DNA from: an uncultured Synechococcus sp.
GTDB taxonomy: Bacteria; Cyanobacteriota; Cyanobacteriia; PCC-6307; Cyanobiaceae
DNA length: 7,211 nucleotides
Direction of reading: 5' to 3'
Assembly (NCBI GenBank): GCA_913040905.1
Contig: CAJWIC010000066.1
Location: forward strand, 1-7,211
A program made the translations under genes and the position numbers. The notes below the pieces were generated by a model that worked only from the letters and a program-made list of their open reading frames with translations, ran no database searches and was not told the DNA's origin. Positions 1-6,553 of this stretch are shown here, piece by piece. Each line of letters opens with the position of its first letter. Position 1 is the stretch's first letter.

Positions 1-53
1 AATGCAGCGAACTCATAATTCGCCTAAGGCGAGTTCGATCCTCGCGACCCCCA
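1..53 (+). tRNA. tRNA with CAT anticodon, 3' part only (Met, or Ile2)
   Basis: The 3' part of a tRNA folds cleanly. The anticodon stem GCGAA (7-11) pairs with TTCGC (19-23) around the loop CTCATAA, with anticodon CAT at 14-16. A 5-nt variable loop follows, then a T stem GCGAG/CTCGC (29-33/41-45) around TTCGATC, the acceptor strand GACCCCC (46-52) and discriminator A53. The 3' CCA is not encoded, because TGC follows. The acceptor 5' half and most of the D arm lie outside the window. A CAT anticodon fits elongator or initiator tRNA-Met, or tRNA-Ile2 whose C34 is changed to lysidine; the missing 5' half prevents a firm choice. The loop CTCATAA favours elongator Met or Ile2 over the initiator. 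Confidence 0.88.
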
Positions 54-66
54 TGCATTCCAGTTG

Positions 67-1365
67 ATGCGTCTGCTCCTACTAGCGTTTCTGCTGGTGC
101 TGCCGGCCTTCTTCGCAGCGGCGGAAGTGGCTCTGCTGCGGTTACGCCCCAGCCGGGTTGAGGTCCTGGTGGAGGAGCGTCAAAGCGGTGCCGTTGCGCT
201 GCAACGACTGCAACGACGACTTCGCCGTGCCCTCACCCTGTCTCAACTGGGCAGTTGTCTCGCTCTCATTGCCCTGGGTTGGGCCGGACGGGGGCTCGGC
301 TTTCAACTCTGGCCCGCGGGCACTCCGGGTGCGGCCTGGTTGGATGTCGTCCTTTTTCTGGCGCTGGTCGTTCTGGCCACGTTGGTGGCGGGTCTGCTGC
401 CCAAGGCCTGGGTGCTGAGTCGACCGGAGCCCGCGGCCCTGAGCCTGAGCCCGATGCTCGAGGTCGTGATGCGTTGTCTGGCTCCCCTGCTCAATCTGCT
501 GGAGGCTGTCGCCGGTCTGATGCTCCGCGTGGTGGGGCTGCGTCCCCAGTGGGATGAACTGGTGCCGGCCTTGTCAGCAGGGGAGCTGGAAACGCTGATT
601 GACGCCGGGCGGGTGACCGGTCTCTTCCCCGACGAGCGCAACATCCTCGAAGGGGTCTTCGCGCTGCGTGACACCCAGGTGCGTGAGGTGATGATTCCCC
701 GCTCCGGAATGGTCACCCTGCCGGTCGATGTGCGGTTCGCCGAGATGATGGAGGCGGTGCACAGCACGCGTCACGCCCGCTTCCCGGTCACGGGTCTTTC
801 GCTCGACGATGTCCGAGGCGTGCTCGATCTGCGCGGCATGGCTGAACCCATCGCTCGCGGTGAACTGACGGCTGATTCGCCGTTGGAGCCCTACCTGCAG
901 CCTGCGGTGCGGGTGCTGGAAACCAGCACCCTGGCCGAGTTGTTGCCCATGATCCGCAGCGGACATCCACTGCTGCTGGTTGTGGACGAGCATGGGGGGA
1001 CGGAAGGCCTGGTGACCGCGGCGGATCTCACCGGTGAAATCGTTGGCGATGAGCTGCAGGACAGTGACGATGAACCGGAACTGCGGCCTGAGGAGGAACG
1101 CCCCGGGTCATGGCTGGCAGCCGGCGAACTGGAGATTTTCGAGCTCAACCGTCAGTTGGAGCTCGATTTGCCTGAGGCGGATGACCACCACACCCTGGCG
1201 GGTTTCCTGCTGGAGCGCCTGCAGCACATCCCTTCGCCTGGTGAGGCTCTGCGATTCAACGGATTGCAGTTCGAAATCATGGCGATGGCCGGCCCGCGCA
1301 TTGAACGCGTGCGCGTCGTGCTGCCCGAGCCGGAGCTGGATTCCGACACGACAGAGGACCGATAA
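67..1365 (+). CDS. CNNM/CorC (HlyC-type, UPF0053) membrane protein with CBS pair
   Basis: A 432-aa inner-membrane protein with the full CNNM/CorC domain order. The N-terminal DUF21 membrane domain (about residues 1-160) has hydrophobic segments near 3-19, 58-74, 92-112 and possibly 134-157. A CBS pair (about 205-328) opens with VREVMIPR (205-212) and contains the hallmark VDEHGGTEGLVT (306-317). A CorC_HlyC transporter-associated domain (about 345-424) closes the protein, followed by an acidic tail. The family is linked to Mg2+/Co2+ export, with CBS domains sensing nucleotides. The start at ATG 67 places the conserved A-E-x-A-L motif at residues 19-23, as expected; an adjacent in-frame TTG at 64 is less likely. 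No Shine-Dalgarno is visible. Several membrane-domain motif positions usually conserved in the family are changed here (Ala for Ser before A-E, and G-L-L-P-K where G-E-x-x-P-K is usual), so transport activity is uncertain. Confidence 0.9.
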   Translation: MRLLLLAFLLVLPAFFAAAEVALLRLRPSRVEVLVEERQSGAVALQRLQRRLRRALTLSQLGSCLALIALGWAGRGLGFQLWPAGTPGAAWLDVVLFLALVVLATLVAGLLPKAWVLSRPEPAALSLSPMLEVVMRCLAPLLNLLEAVAGLMLRVVGLRPQWDELVPALSAGELETLIDAGRVTGLFPDERNILEGVFALRDTQVREVMIPRSGMVTLPVDVRFAEMMEAVHSTRHARFPVTGLSLDDVRGVLDLRGMAEPIARGELTADSPLEPYLQPAVRVLETSTLAELLPMIRSGHPLLLVVDEHGGTEGLVTAADLTGEIVGDELQDSDDEPELRPEEERPGSWLAAGELEIFELNRQLELDLPEADDHHTLAGFLLERLQHIPSPGEALRFNGLQFEIMAMAGPRIERVRVVLPEPELDSDTTEDR

Positions 1366-1392
1366 CCTTCAACGCAACCAAGATTTCGGCTG

Positions 1393-2400
1393 ATGACCTC
1401 CACCCCCATGGATCCGGTGAAGGTGGGGGTGATCGGCATCGGCAACATGGGATGGCACCACGCCCGGGTGCTGAGTTTGCTCCGCGATGCAGAGCTGGTT
1501 GGTGTGGCGGACCCCGACGCCGACAGGGGTCGCTTGGCCACCGAACAGTTCGGCTGCCGTTGGTTCGCTGACTACCGCACCATGCTCACCGAGGTGGAGG
1601 CGGTCTGCATTGCTGTTCCCACGCTGCTGCATCACCCCGTGGGGATGGCCTGCCTCGAAGCCGGTCTTCATGTCCTGATTGAGAAGCCGATCGCCGCCAG
1701 CCAGGACGAAGCCACGGCTCTGATTCAGGCGGCACGGACGGCCGGGCGTCTGCTCCAGGTGGGCCACATCGAACGGTTCAATCCCGCGTTCCGTGAGCTG
1801 ATCAAAGTTGTGGCCAATGAGGAGGTGGTGGTGCTGGAGGGCCGGCGCCACAGTCCCCATGCGGATCGGGCCAACGATGTTTCCGTGGTCTTGGATCTGA
1901 TGATCCACGACATCGACCTGGTGCTGGAGCTGGCGCAGTCCCCAGTTGTGCGCTTGGCCGCGGCCGGGGGGCGCAGTGCCGATGGCCCCATCGATTACGT
2001 CAATGCAACCCTGGGATTCGAAAACGGTGTGGTGGCCAGCCTGACGGCGAGCAAGATGAGTCACCGCAAGATTCGCAGTCTCAGCGCCCATTGCCGTTCG
2101 AGCCTTGTGGAAACAGATTTTCTGAACCACACCCTGCACATTCACCGGCGAGCCCACGAGTGGTATTCCGCGGATCATGGGGAGCTTCTGTACCGGAATG
2201 ACGGTTTCATCGAGGAGGTGAGCACCACCTCGATCGAACCCCTTTATGCCGAGCTGGAGCACTTCCTCCAGTGCGTGCGAGGCCGCGAGACGCCCGCGGT
2301 GGATGGCTTGCAGGCATCGCGAGCGCTCTTGTTGGCGGACCTGATCGAGCAGGCGGTGGAGCATCCCGACATGGGAGTCCCTCTGACACAACCGATCTGA
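1393..2400 (+). CDS. Gfo/Idh/MocA family NAD-dependent sugar dehydrogenase (UDP-GlcNAc 3-dehydrogenase-like)
   Basis: A 335-aa cytosolic oxidoreductase. A Rossmann fold starts at once with G15-x-G17-x-x-G20, and strand beta-2 ends in Asp40, which suits NAD(H) rather than NADP(H). The family signature EKP is at 97-99. Asp168 and His172 in DLMIHDIDL match the usual catalytic D-x-x-x-H of the family. The motif VGHIERFNPA (123-132) is typical of the subgroup annotated as UDP-N-acetylglucosamine 3-dehydrogenase (GnnA-like), which oxidises the sugar 3-hydroxyl on the way to 3-amino sugars; this substrate is inferred. No partner aminotransferase is in the window. The gene starts 27 bp after the CNNM gene on the same strand, so co-transcription is likely. 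ATG 1393 is used; ATG 1408 (Met6) is an alternative that keeps the whole fold. Neither has a clear Shine-Dalgarno. Confidence 0.88.
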   Translation: MTSTPMDPVKVGVIGIGNMGWHHARVLSLLRDAELVGVADPDADRGRLATEQFGCRWFADYRTMLTEVEAVCIAVPTLLHHPVGMACLEAGLHVLIEKPIAASQDEATALIQAARTAGRLLQVGHIERFNPAFRELIKVVANEEVVVLEGRRHSPHADRANDVSVVLDLMIHDIDLVLELAQSPVVRLAAAGGRSADGPIDYVNATLGFENGVVASLTASKMSHRKIRSLSAHCRSSLVETDFLNHTLHIHRRAHEWYSADHGELLYRNDGFIEEVSTTSIEPLYAELEHFLQCVRGRETPAVDGLQASRALLLADLIEQAVEHPDMGVPLTQPI

Positions 2401-2403
2401 CCG

Positions 2404-5400
2404 TTACCCCACCGTGTTCTGCTCGGTCAGTTCCTTGAGGGCCGCGATCTGCCAGCGGCGGCAGTCTCCGGGCGACGCCGCATAGAACTGCCCCCAGGCC
2501 AGGGCTTTGTACTGGCTGTAGTTCTCGTCGGCCAACGAGGGATGGGTCTGCTGCCAACCCACCCGCACAGCGTGTCCGATCACCACGTCCAGGGCGAGAT
2601 CATCGTCGAACTGCACGTCGGGATTGGCCTCCACGAAGGCCATCAATGACAACAGGCACTCGCTGCAGAGTTGCCGATATTCCGGTGCATTGATCCGGCT
2701 GAGCAGATGTTCCACCAACGTGGCGAAATTGCGCTCACCGGCCGTTTTCTCCAGGATCAGGCTGCTGTTCAGACGATTGCGCCGTTCGAGCTTGTCGCCG
2801 ATCACCAGGCCACGGCAGTGGCGCAGCAAGCTCCAGATTCCGGCGTAGAAATCCCGCGGCACCTTCTGCAATGTGCCCATGCGGATCCGATGCTGAAGCC
2901 AGTCGCCGCCGCTCGGGGCCAGCTCCAGCGGGTCGGGCACTTTCCACTGCACACGGCCGCTCACATGGAGTTGCTCTCCCCGTTGCAGGGCCGCTCGGCC
3001 GTGGTCCACATCGCTGAGCAGACGGCGCAGGCGATCGCGGATGAGGTGCGGCGATTCACCGCACAGCGCTTCGAAGGCTTCGTCCTGACTCAGCCGCTGT
3101 TCGGAAGCCAGTTCAGAGGTGAGCAGCAGCAGCAGTTGGCTCAGCTGCAGCGTGAGACTGCCCTTGAGCAGGTTGGGTTCTCTCCGCGCAATGCTGTCGA
3201 GCGCCAGCAGCAGTTCCTGCTCCAGCATCCGTTCCCGGCTGTCGGTGCCGCTGGTGCGGGCAATGCGTTCGGCGATGGCGCCGCTGTCGAGCGGTCGGCC
3301 CAGACGTGAGTCGACGGTGTAATTCCGACCCACCACCACCTGCGTCTGACGCATCAGCAGATCGGTGAGGGCGTCCTCCAGTTGGGGGTGCACCATCCCC
3401 AGGGCACCGGCACAACGGCGCACCACGTTCCAGTCCTGACAGCGCAGCCCCCGGGCGTAGACCTCTTCCAACAGACGTTTCAGGGTGACCGGTCCCTCCC
3501 CGGGACTGACCTCCATGGCGTCGGTGCCGAAACGGCGTTGCAGCAGTTCCAGAACCTCGGCCTGTTCGTGGAGGGATTCACTGGCCCAGAGCCGTGCCCT
3601 CAGGGCATCGGTTTCGGTCTCGTCCAGCTCCTGCTCCTGCGCGGCGGTGAGGTCCGCCAGGTCCGTGGCTTCCCGCAGCACCGTTCTGCGGGCTGACGTC
3701 TGGGGAATGGATGATTCGAGGTCGGTGCCGTGGCCAGGCAGTTGAAGCCACTGCCCCTGGCTTTGCAACAGCTCAATGGTGTCGAACTGCACGGCAATGC
3801 CGTCGATGCTGCCGCTCTTCAGGCGCCTGCCCAGGTGGAGAAACGCCTCCGGGTGGTGCTGGAACGCTTCGGTGTTGATCGGGATCAACAGCAGCGGCAG
3901 GCCGGGGCCACGCCAGTGGCGCTGCAGCAGATGCAATTCATCCACCACGCTGTCCACCAGCTGCAGTGGGTCATCAGCCAGATAGCTGACGCTGTCCTCA
4001 AGGACGGCGGCTGTGAAGGCCAGATCACGCTTGCCCTGGCGGTAGAAACGGGCTGTGTCCTCCGTTTCGATGCGCTTCAGCGGCAATCCACTGAGCTGAA
4101 GTCGAGGGTTGGCTCCAACCTGGCCCAGGCCTGCTCCAAGCGCATCTGAGCAGTGCACGTCGATCGGACCGCGGCGACTGACGGGAAGCCCATCGTTGCG
4201 GAGGACTGTCTCGACGCTGGCGTCCTGGACGGCAAAGGCCACCAGCACCGCTTCTGCTCCCAGGGGGGGAGATTGACGCCGATGGCAGGGGTCAAGGTCG
4301 GCGGGCGTCACCAGCCCCTCCAGCAGCATCTCCCCCAGCCAGGCCAGGCTCTGGGTCCAGATCAGCGGCAGATTGGTGTTGGCTTGCCGAGGTTGGCTGC
4401 CGGGCTGTTGGCGTTCCGCAGCCACCCGTTCATCCGGGACGCGATAGAGCTCGGGGTACAACGCCTCTCCATCCCGTTGCACGGCCAGCCCCTGCAGGCG
4501 GCTGTTCCAGCGTCGGGCGTCGTCCCAACGCTCCTCGCAGCAGGCTGTCACCAGCTCGAAGGCCAGAAACAGGGGCCATTCCGATTCGATGCCTTCAAAT
4601 TCGGCCAGTTCCTCCGGCTCGTAATGCAGTCGGCTGACATCCTCCACAGCGGTCTGGTGTCCGTCGCGGAGGAAGCGTTTGTAGCCATAGGCCCCCCCTA
4701 GTTCCCGCCGGATTCGCCGCAGGGTGCGTTGCACCAGATCGGCGTCGTCGACGGCCCAGGCGGGATAGCCCACGACCGAAAGACAGGCACTGTCGGCCTC
4801 CTTGCTGGCTGACTCCCGCGGCAGCAGGCTTTCGAGGGCGCGACGCAGCCGCACCAGAGCCCCCTGGGGAATCAGTATCCGGCGGGATCCATCGCCATGG
4901 ACGCCAAAGAGGTCCAGGCCTTCGAGAGCTTCAAGCGCCGCTTTGGCCATACCGATGGAGCTGGCGTTGCGCTCCGGTAGACCGTGGTTCCCCTTGTCGC
5001 CCCGTTCCCAGATGCCGTAGTCGGGCGTCCGATAGGCCCGGGCCACGTAGAACACCAGGTTCTGGATGAAGTCCGCTTCATCACGGCTTTGGACCACGGT
5101 GCAGCCGCCCCGCGTCAGCTGGGCCAGCTGCAGCAGAAACAGCGAGGTGGCATCCAGCTGCAGGTGGCCCCAGGCGTCATCGGCAACGACGGGATCGCCG
5201 CTGGCACTGTCGTATTTGGCATGAAGCGCGTCCAGCGGATCCAGGCTGTGCTTGAAGCGCTCCACCTTTTCGGCCTGGCGCAACATGGCGCGCATCAGGC
5301 CTCGCATCAGGGCGATCACCCGTTGCTCCAGCTCCCAGGCCCGGCTGTCCTGAACACCCCGGTGGCGCCGGATCGCCAGGCTCAGGGCCCAGACGCACTG

Positions 5401-5595
5401 CACGGAATAGACGCAGTCCCGGACCCAGGCATCGCCGTAGTTGCCATGGATGGTGTGGGCGGTGCTTGCGGGCAGCAGGCCACTCACGGGGTCTTGACGA
5501 TCCAGGACCACCCGGCTGATCGAGCGATCCAGCCGCTCGATGACGGCATCAATGCTGTGCCGATCGGTCGGGATCTCCGCTGAGGGTTGCACCAT
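2404..5595 (-). CDS. Phosphorylase kinase alpha/beta-like protein (GH15-like domain plus KPBB C-terminal region)
   Basis: A 1063-aa protein, close to the length of animal phosphorylase kinase beta (about 1090) and shorter than alpha (about 1235). The GH15-like (alpha/alpha)6 domain (about 15-440) carries blocks nearly matching the animal subunits from memory: DPVSGLLPAS (35-44), DAWVRD (55-60), LHAKYD (124-129), WGHLQLDATS (142-151), FIQNLVFY (176-183), GIWERGDK (194-201) with a candidate acidic residue Glu197, NASSIGMAKAALEAL (210-224), LLPR-x-SASKE (257-266), FLRDG (308-312), SEWPLF (338-343) and TQSLAWLG (414-421). The C-terminal half continues the same family and includes PEYRQL (971-976). 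No CAAX box is present; the protein ends in Gly. No signal peptide or membrane segment is seen, so it is probably cytosolic. ATG 5595 is chosen because the family similarity begins just after it and a weak AGGCGGGG lies upstream; GTG 5628 is possible. Enzymatic or regulatory function is unknown. Confidence 0.9.
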   Translation of the reverse strand: MVQPSAEIPTDRHSIDAVIERLDRSISRVVLDRQDPVSGLLPASTAHTIHGNYGDAWVRDCVYSVQCVWALSLAIRRHRGVQDSRAWELEQRVIALMRGLMRAMLRQAEKVERFKHSLDPLDALHAKYDSASGDPVVADDAWGHLQLDATSLFLLQLAQLTRGGCTVVQSRDEADFIQNLVFYVARAYRTPDYGIWERGDKGNHGLPERNASSIGMAKAALEALEGLDLFGVHGDGSRRILIPQGALVRLRRALESLLPRESASKEADSACLSVVGYPAWAVDDADLVQRTLRRIRRELGGAYGYKRFLRDGHQTAVEDVSRLHYEPEELAEFEGIESEWPLFLAFELVTACCEERWDDARRWNSRLQGLAVQRDGEALYPELYRVPDERVAAERQQPGSQPRQANTNLPLIWTQSLAWLGEMLLEGLVTPADLDPCHRRQSPPLGAEAVLVAFAVQDASVETVLRNDGLPVSRRGPIDVHCSDALGAGLGQVGANPRLQLSGLPLKRIETEDTARFYRQGKRDLAFTAAVLEDSVSYLADDPLQLVDSVVDELHLLQRHWRGPGLPLLLIPINTEAFQHHPEAFLHLGRRLKSGSIDGIAVQFDTIELLQSQGQWLQLPGHGTDLESSIPQTSARRTVLREATDLADLTAAQEQELDETETDALRARLWASESLHEQAEVLELLQRRFGTDAMEVSPGEGPVTLKRLLEEVYARGLRCQDWNVVRRCAGALGMVHPQLEDALTDLLMRQTQVVVGRNYTVDSRLGRPLDSGAIAERIARTSGTDSRERMLEQELLLALDSIARREPNLLKGSLTLQLSQLLLLLTSELASEQRLSQDEAFEALCGESPHLIRDRLRRLLSDVDHGRAALQRGEQLHVSGRVQWKVPDPLELAPSGGDWLQHRIRMGTLQKVPRDFYAGIWSLLRHCRGLVIGDKLERRNRLNSSLILEKTAGERNFATLVEHLLSRINAPEYRQLCSECLLSLMAFVEANPDVQFDDDLALDVVIGHAVRVGWQQTHPSLADENYSQYKALAWGQFYAASPGDCRRWQIAALKELTEQNTVG

Positions 5596-5643
5596 GCCCC
5601 GCCTGTTCGCCGCCCCTAAATTCTCCACTGCGGACCGGTGCCC
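5596..5643. promoter_or_regulatory. Short divergent intergenic region between the phosphorylase-kinase-like gene and the wecG-like gene
   Basis: These 48 bp separate two divergent start codons and are the most likely site of promoters for both. A TAAATT at 5617-5622 matches four of six positions of a sigma-70 -10 box for the plus-strand gene, but no convincing -35 lies at the right spacing. Minus-strand promoter elements are not clear. On the minus strand AGGCGGGG (5604 down to 5597) could act as a weak ribosome binding site for the long gene; the plus-strand gene has none. Any -35 boxes would have to sit within or beside the opposing coding sequences. Confidence 0.35.
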
Positions 5644-6375
5644 ATGGATCTTGTGACCACACCGAATGATCGTCGCCGCTTTGAGGTGCTCGGTGTTCCT
5701 GTGGATGCCTGTCGAGATGTGGCTGCAGCGGCGATCGGTCTTCAGGCCAGCGGCGGTGGACGCGTGGTGACCCTCAACGCGGAAATGACCATGGCGGCCC
5801 GCAGCAACACTGCGTTGGGGCAGGCGATTGCTTCGGCGGAACTGGTGATTCCCGATGGCGCAGGAGTGGTGTGGGCCCTTTCGCGCCAGGGCGTCAAGGT
5901 GGTCAAGACGGCGGGGATCGAGCTGGCCTGGACCCTGCTCGGTTATGCGGCTGCCCACGGATGGCGCGTCGCTTTGTTGGGCGCGTCCCCCCAGGTGATG
6001 GATATCCTGCGCAGCCGTCTGCCGCAGACTTTTCCCGGCCTGAACCTTGTCCTCGCCGTCGATGGCTATCAGCCCGACCCGGCCTGGTCAGCTGTGGAGG
6101 TTGAGTTGGCCGAGCAAGCCCCTGATCTTGTGTTGATCGCCCTGGGAGTCCCTCGCCAGGAAATCTGGTCCAGGGCTCAGCAACCTGGGCGCCCCGGACT
6201 CTGGATGGGTGTCGGCGGCAGCTTTGATGTCTGGGCCGGTGTCAAACATCGGGCCCCTGCATGGATGTGTCGCCTGCAGATCGAGTGGCTGTACCGATTG
6301 ATTCAGGAGCCCAGTCGCTGGCGCAGGATGCTCGTACTCCCTGCCTTCATCTGGGCTGTTGTCCGAAACCGCTGA
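5644..6375 (+). CDS. WecG/TagA/CpsF family glycosyltransferase (GT26)
   Basis: A 243-aa protein of the usual length for this family, which moves a sugar such as N-acetylmannosamine from a UDP donor to a lipid-linked acceptor at the inner face of the cytoplasmic membrane during surface-glycan synthesis. Family landmarks appear in order: LGVPVDA (16-22), the T-x-N motif TLNAEM (43-48), the loop PDGAGVVW (70-77) with the likely catalytic base Asp71, LLGASP, the stretch P-D-L-V-L-I-A-L-G-x-P-x-Q-E, GVGGSFDVWAG (189-199), and the C-terminal RAP-x-W ... EWLYRL-x-QEPSRWRRM that is thought to contact membrane and substrate. The E/D-R-x-x-G-x-D segment reads V-K-T-A-G-I-E (87-93), with Lys and Glu instead of the more usual Arg and Asp. 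The true donor and acceptor cannot be told from sequence. ATG 5644 is preferred over GTG 5638 two codons upstream. No other polysaccharide gene adjoins it on this strand. Confidence 0.88.
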   Translation: MDLVTTPNDRRRFEVLGVPVDACRDVAAAAIGLQASGGGRVVTLNAEMTMAARSNTALGQAIASAELVIPDGAGVVWALSRQGVKVVKTAGIELAWTLLGYAAAHGWRVALLGASPQVMDILRSRLPQTFPGLNLVLAVDGYQPDPAWSAVEVELAEQAPDLVLIALGVPRQEIWSRAQQPGRPGLWMGVGGSFDVWAGVKHRAPAWMCRLQIEWLYRLIQEPSRWRRMLVLPAFIWAVVRNR

Positions 6376-6519
6376 TCAGCGGAAGCCGACGGAGGCCTGC
6401 CAAACGAATGCCAGCAATAAGAAGAACACCGGGATCAGGGGCAGGATGTCGATCAGCGGCGAAAAGGCTTGGTAAGCCTCGGGAAGCTGTGCCAGCAGGT
6501 CGAGGGTGAAGGCGGCCAT
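6376..6519 (-). CDS. psbK: Photosystem II reaction centre protein K
   Basis: A 47-codon gene encoding PsbK, a single-span thylakoid subunit of the photosystem II core located near CP43. The precursor reads [10 protein letters not shown] and then [17 protein letters not shown], with a hydrophobic segment at about 26-40 and the C-terminal end [10 protein letters not shown]. PsbK loses a short N-terminal presequence; if cleavage precedes QLPEAY (residue 11), the mature chain has 37 residues, the known length of mature PsbK in plants and cyanobacteria. The gene lies 33 bp downstream of tgt on the same strand, an arrangement I recall from other cyanobacteria. Its stop codon directly abuts that of the wecG-like gene. 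There is no proper Shine-Dalgarno; AGGG touches the ATG with no spacer. The gene is short and easily missed. Confidence 0.97.
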   Translation of the reverse strand: MAAFTLDLLAQLPEAYQAFSPLIDILPLIPVFFLLLAFVWQASVGFR

Positions 6520-6531
6520 CCCTATGTGCTT

Positions 6532-6553
6532 GAAAAAGGCGTCGGCTGGACGC
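6532..6553 (-). terminator. Possible weak intrinsic terminator or attenuator between tgt and psbK
   Basis: Read on the minus strand, GCGTC (6553 down to 6549) pairs with GACGC (6543 down to 6539) around the 5-nt loop CAGCC. It is followed by C and then TTTTT (6537 down to 6533). The stem starts at the last base of the tgt stop codon. The stem is only 5 bp and the T-run only 5 nt, so termination would be partial at best. psbK starts 13 bp beyond it, so the element could lower read-through from tgt, mark a processed 3' end, or be chance. Confidence 0.4.

Noticed and set aside
1366..1392. A terminator between the CNNM gene and the dehydrogenase gene.
   Set aside because: The 27-bp gap shows no inverted repeat or T-run, which fits co-transcription.
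1369..2391. A 340-codon open frame antisense to the dehydrogenase gene.
   Set aside because: The plus-strand frame has clear Rossmann and EKP motifs; the antisense product has no recognisable domain and is a GC-rich shadow.
2671..3309. Plus-strand open frames of up to about 212 codons inside the long minus-strand gene, and similar ones at 4153-4701 and 4984-5583.
   Set aside because: They are mirror frames of the conserved coding sequence, with no family motif and no start signal.
5596..5958. An N-terminal extension of 121 codons on the long minus-strand reading frame.
   Set aside because: It lies antisense to the conserved start and catalytic loop of the wecG-like gene, has His/Arg-rich low-quality sequence, and the family similarity starts just after ATG 5595.
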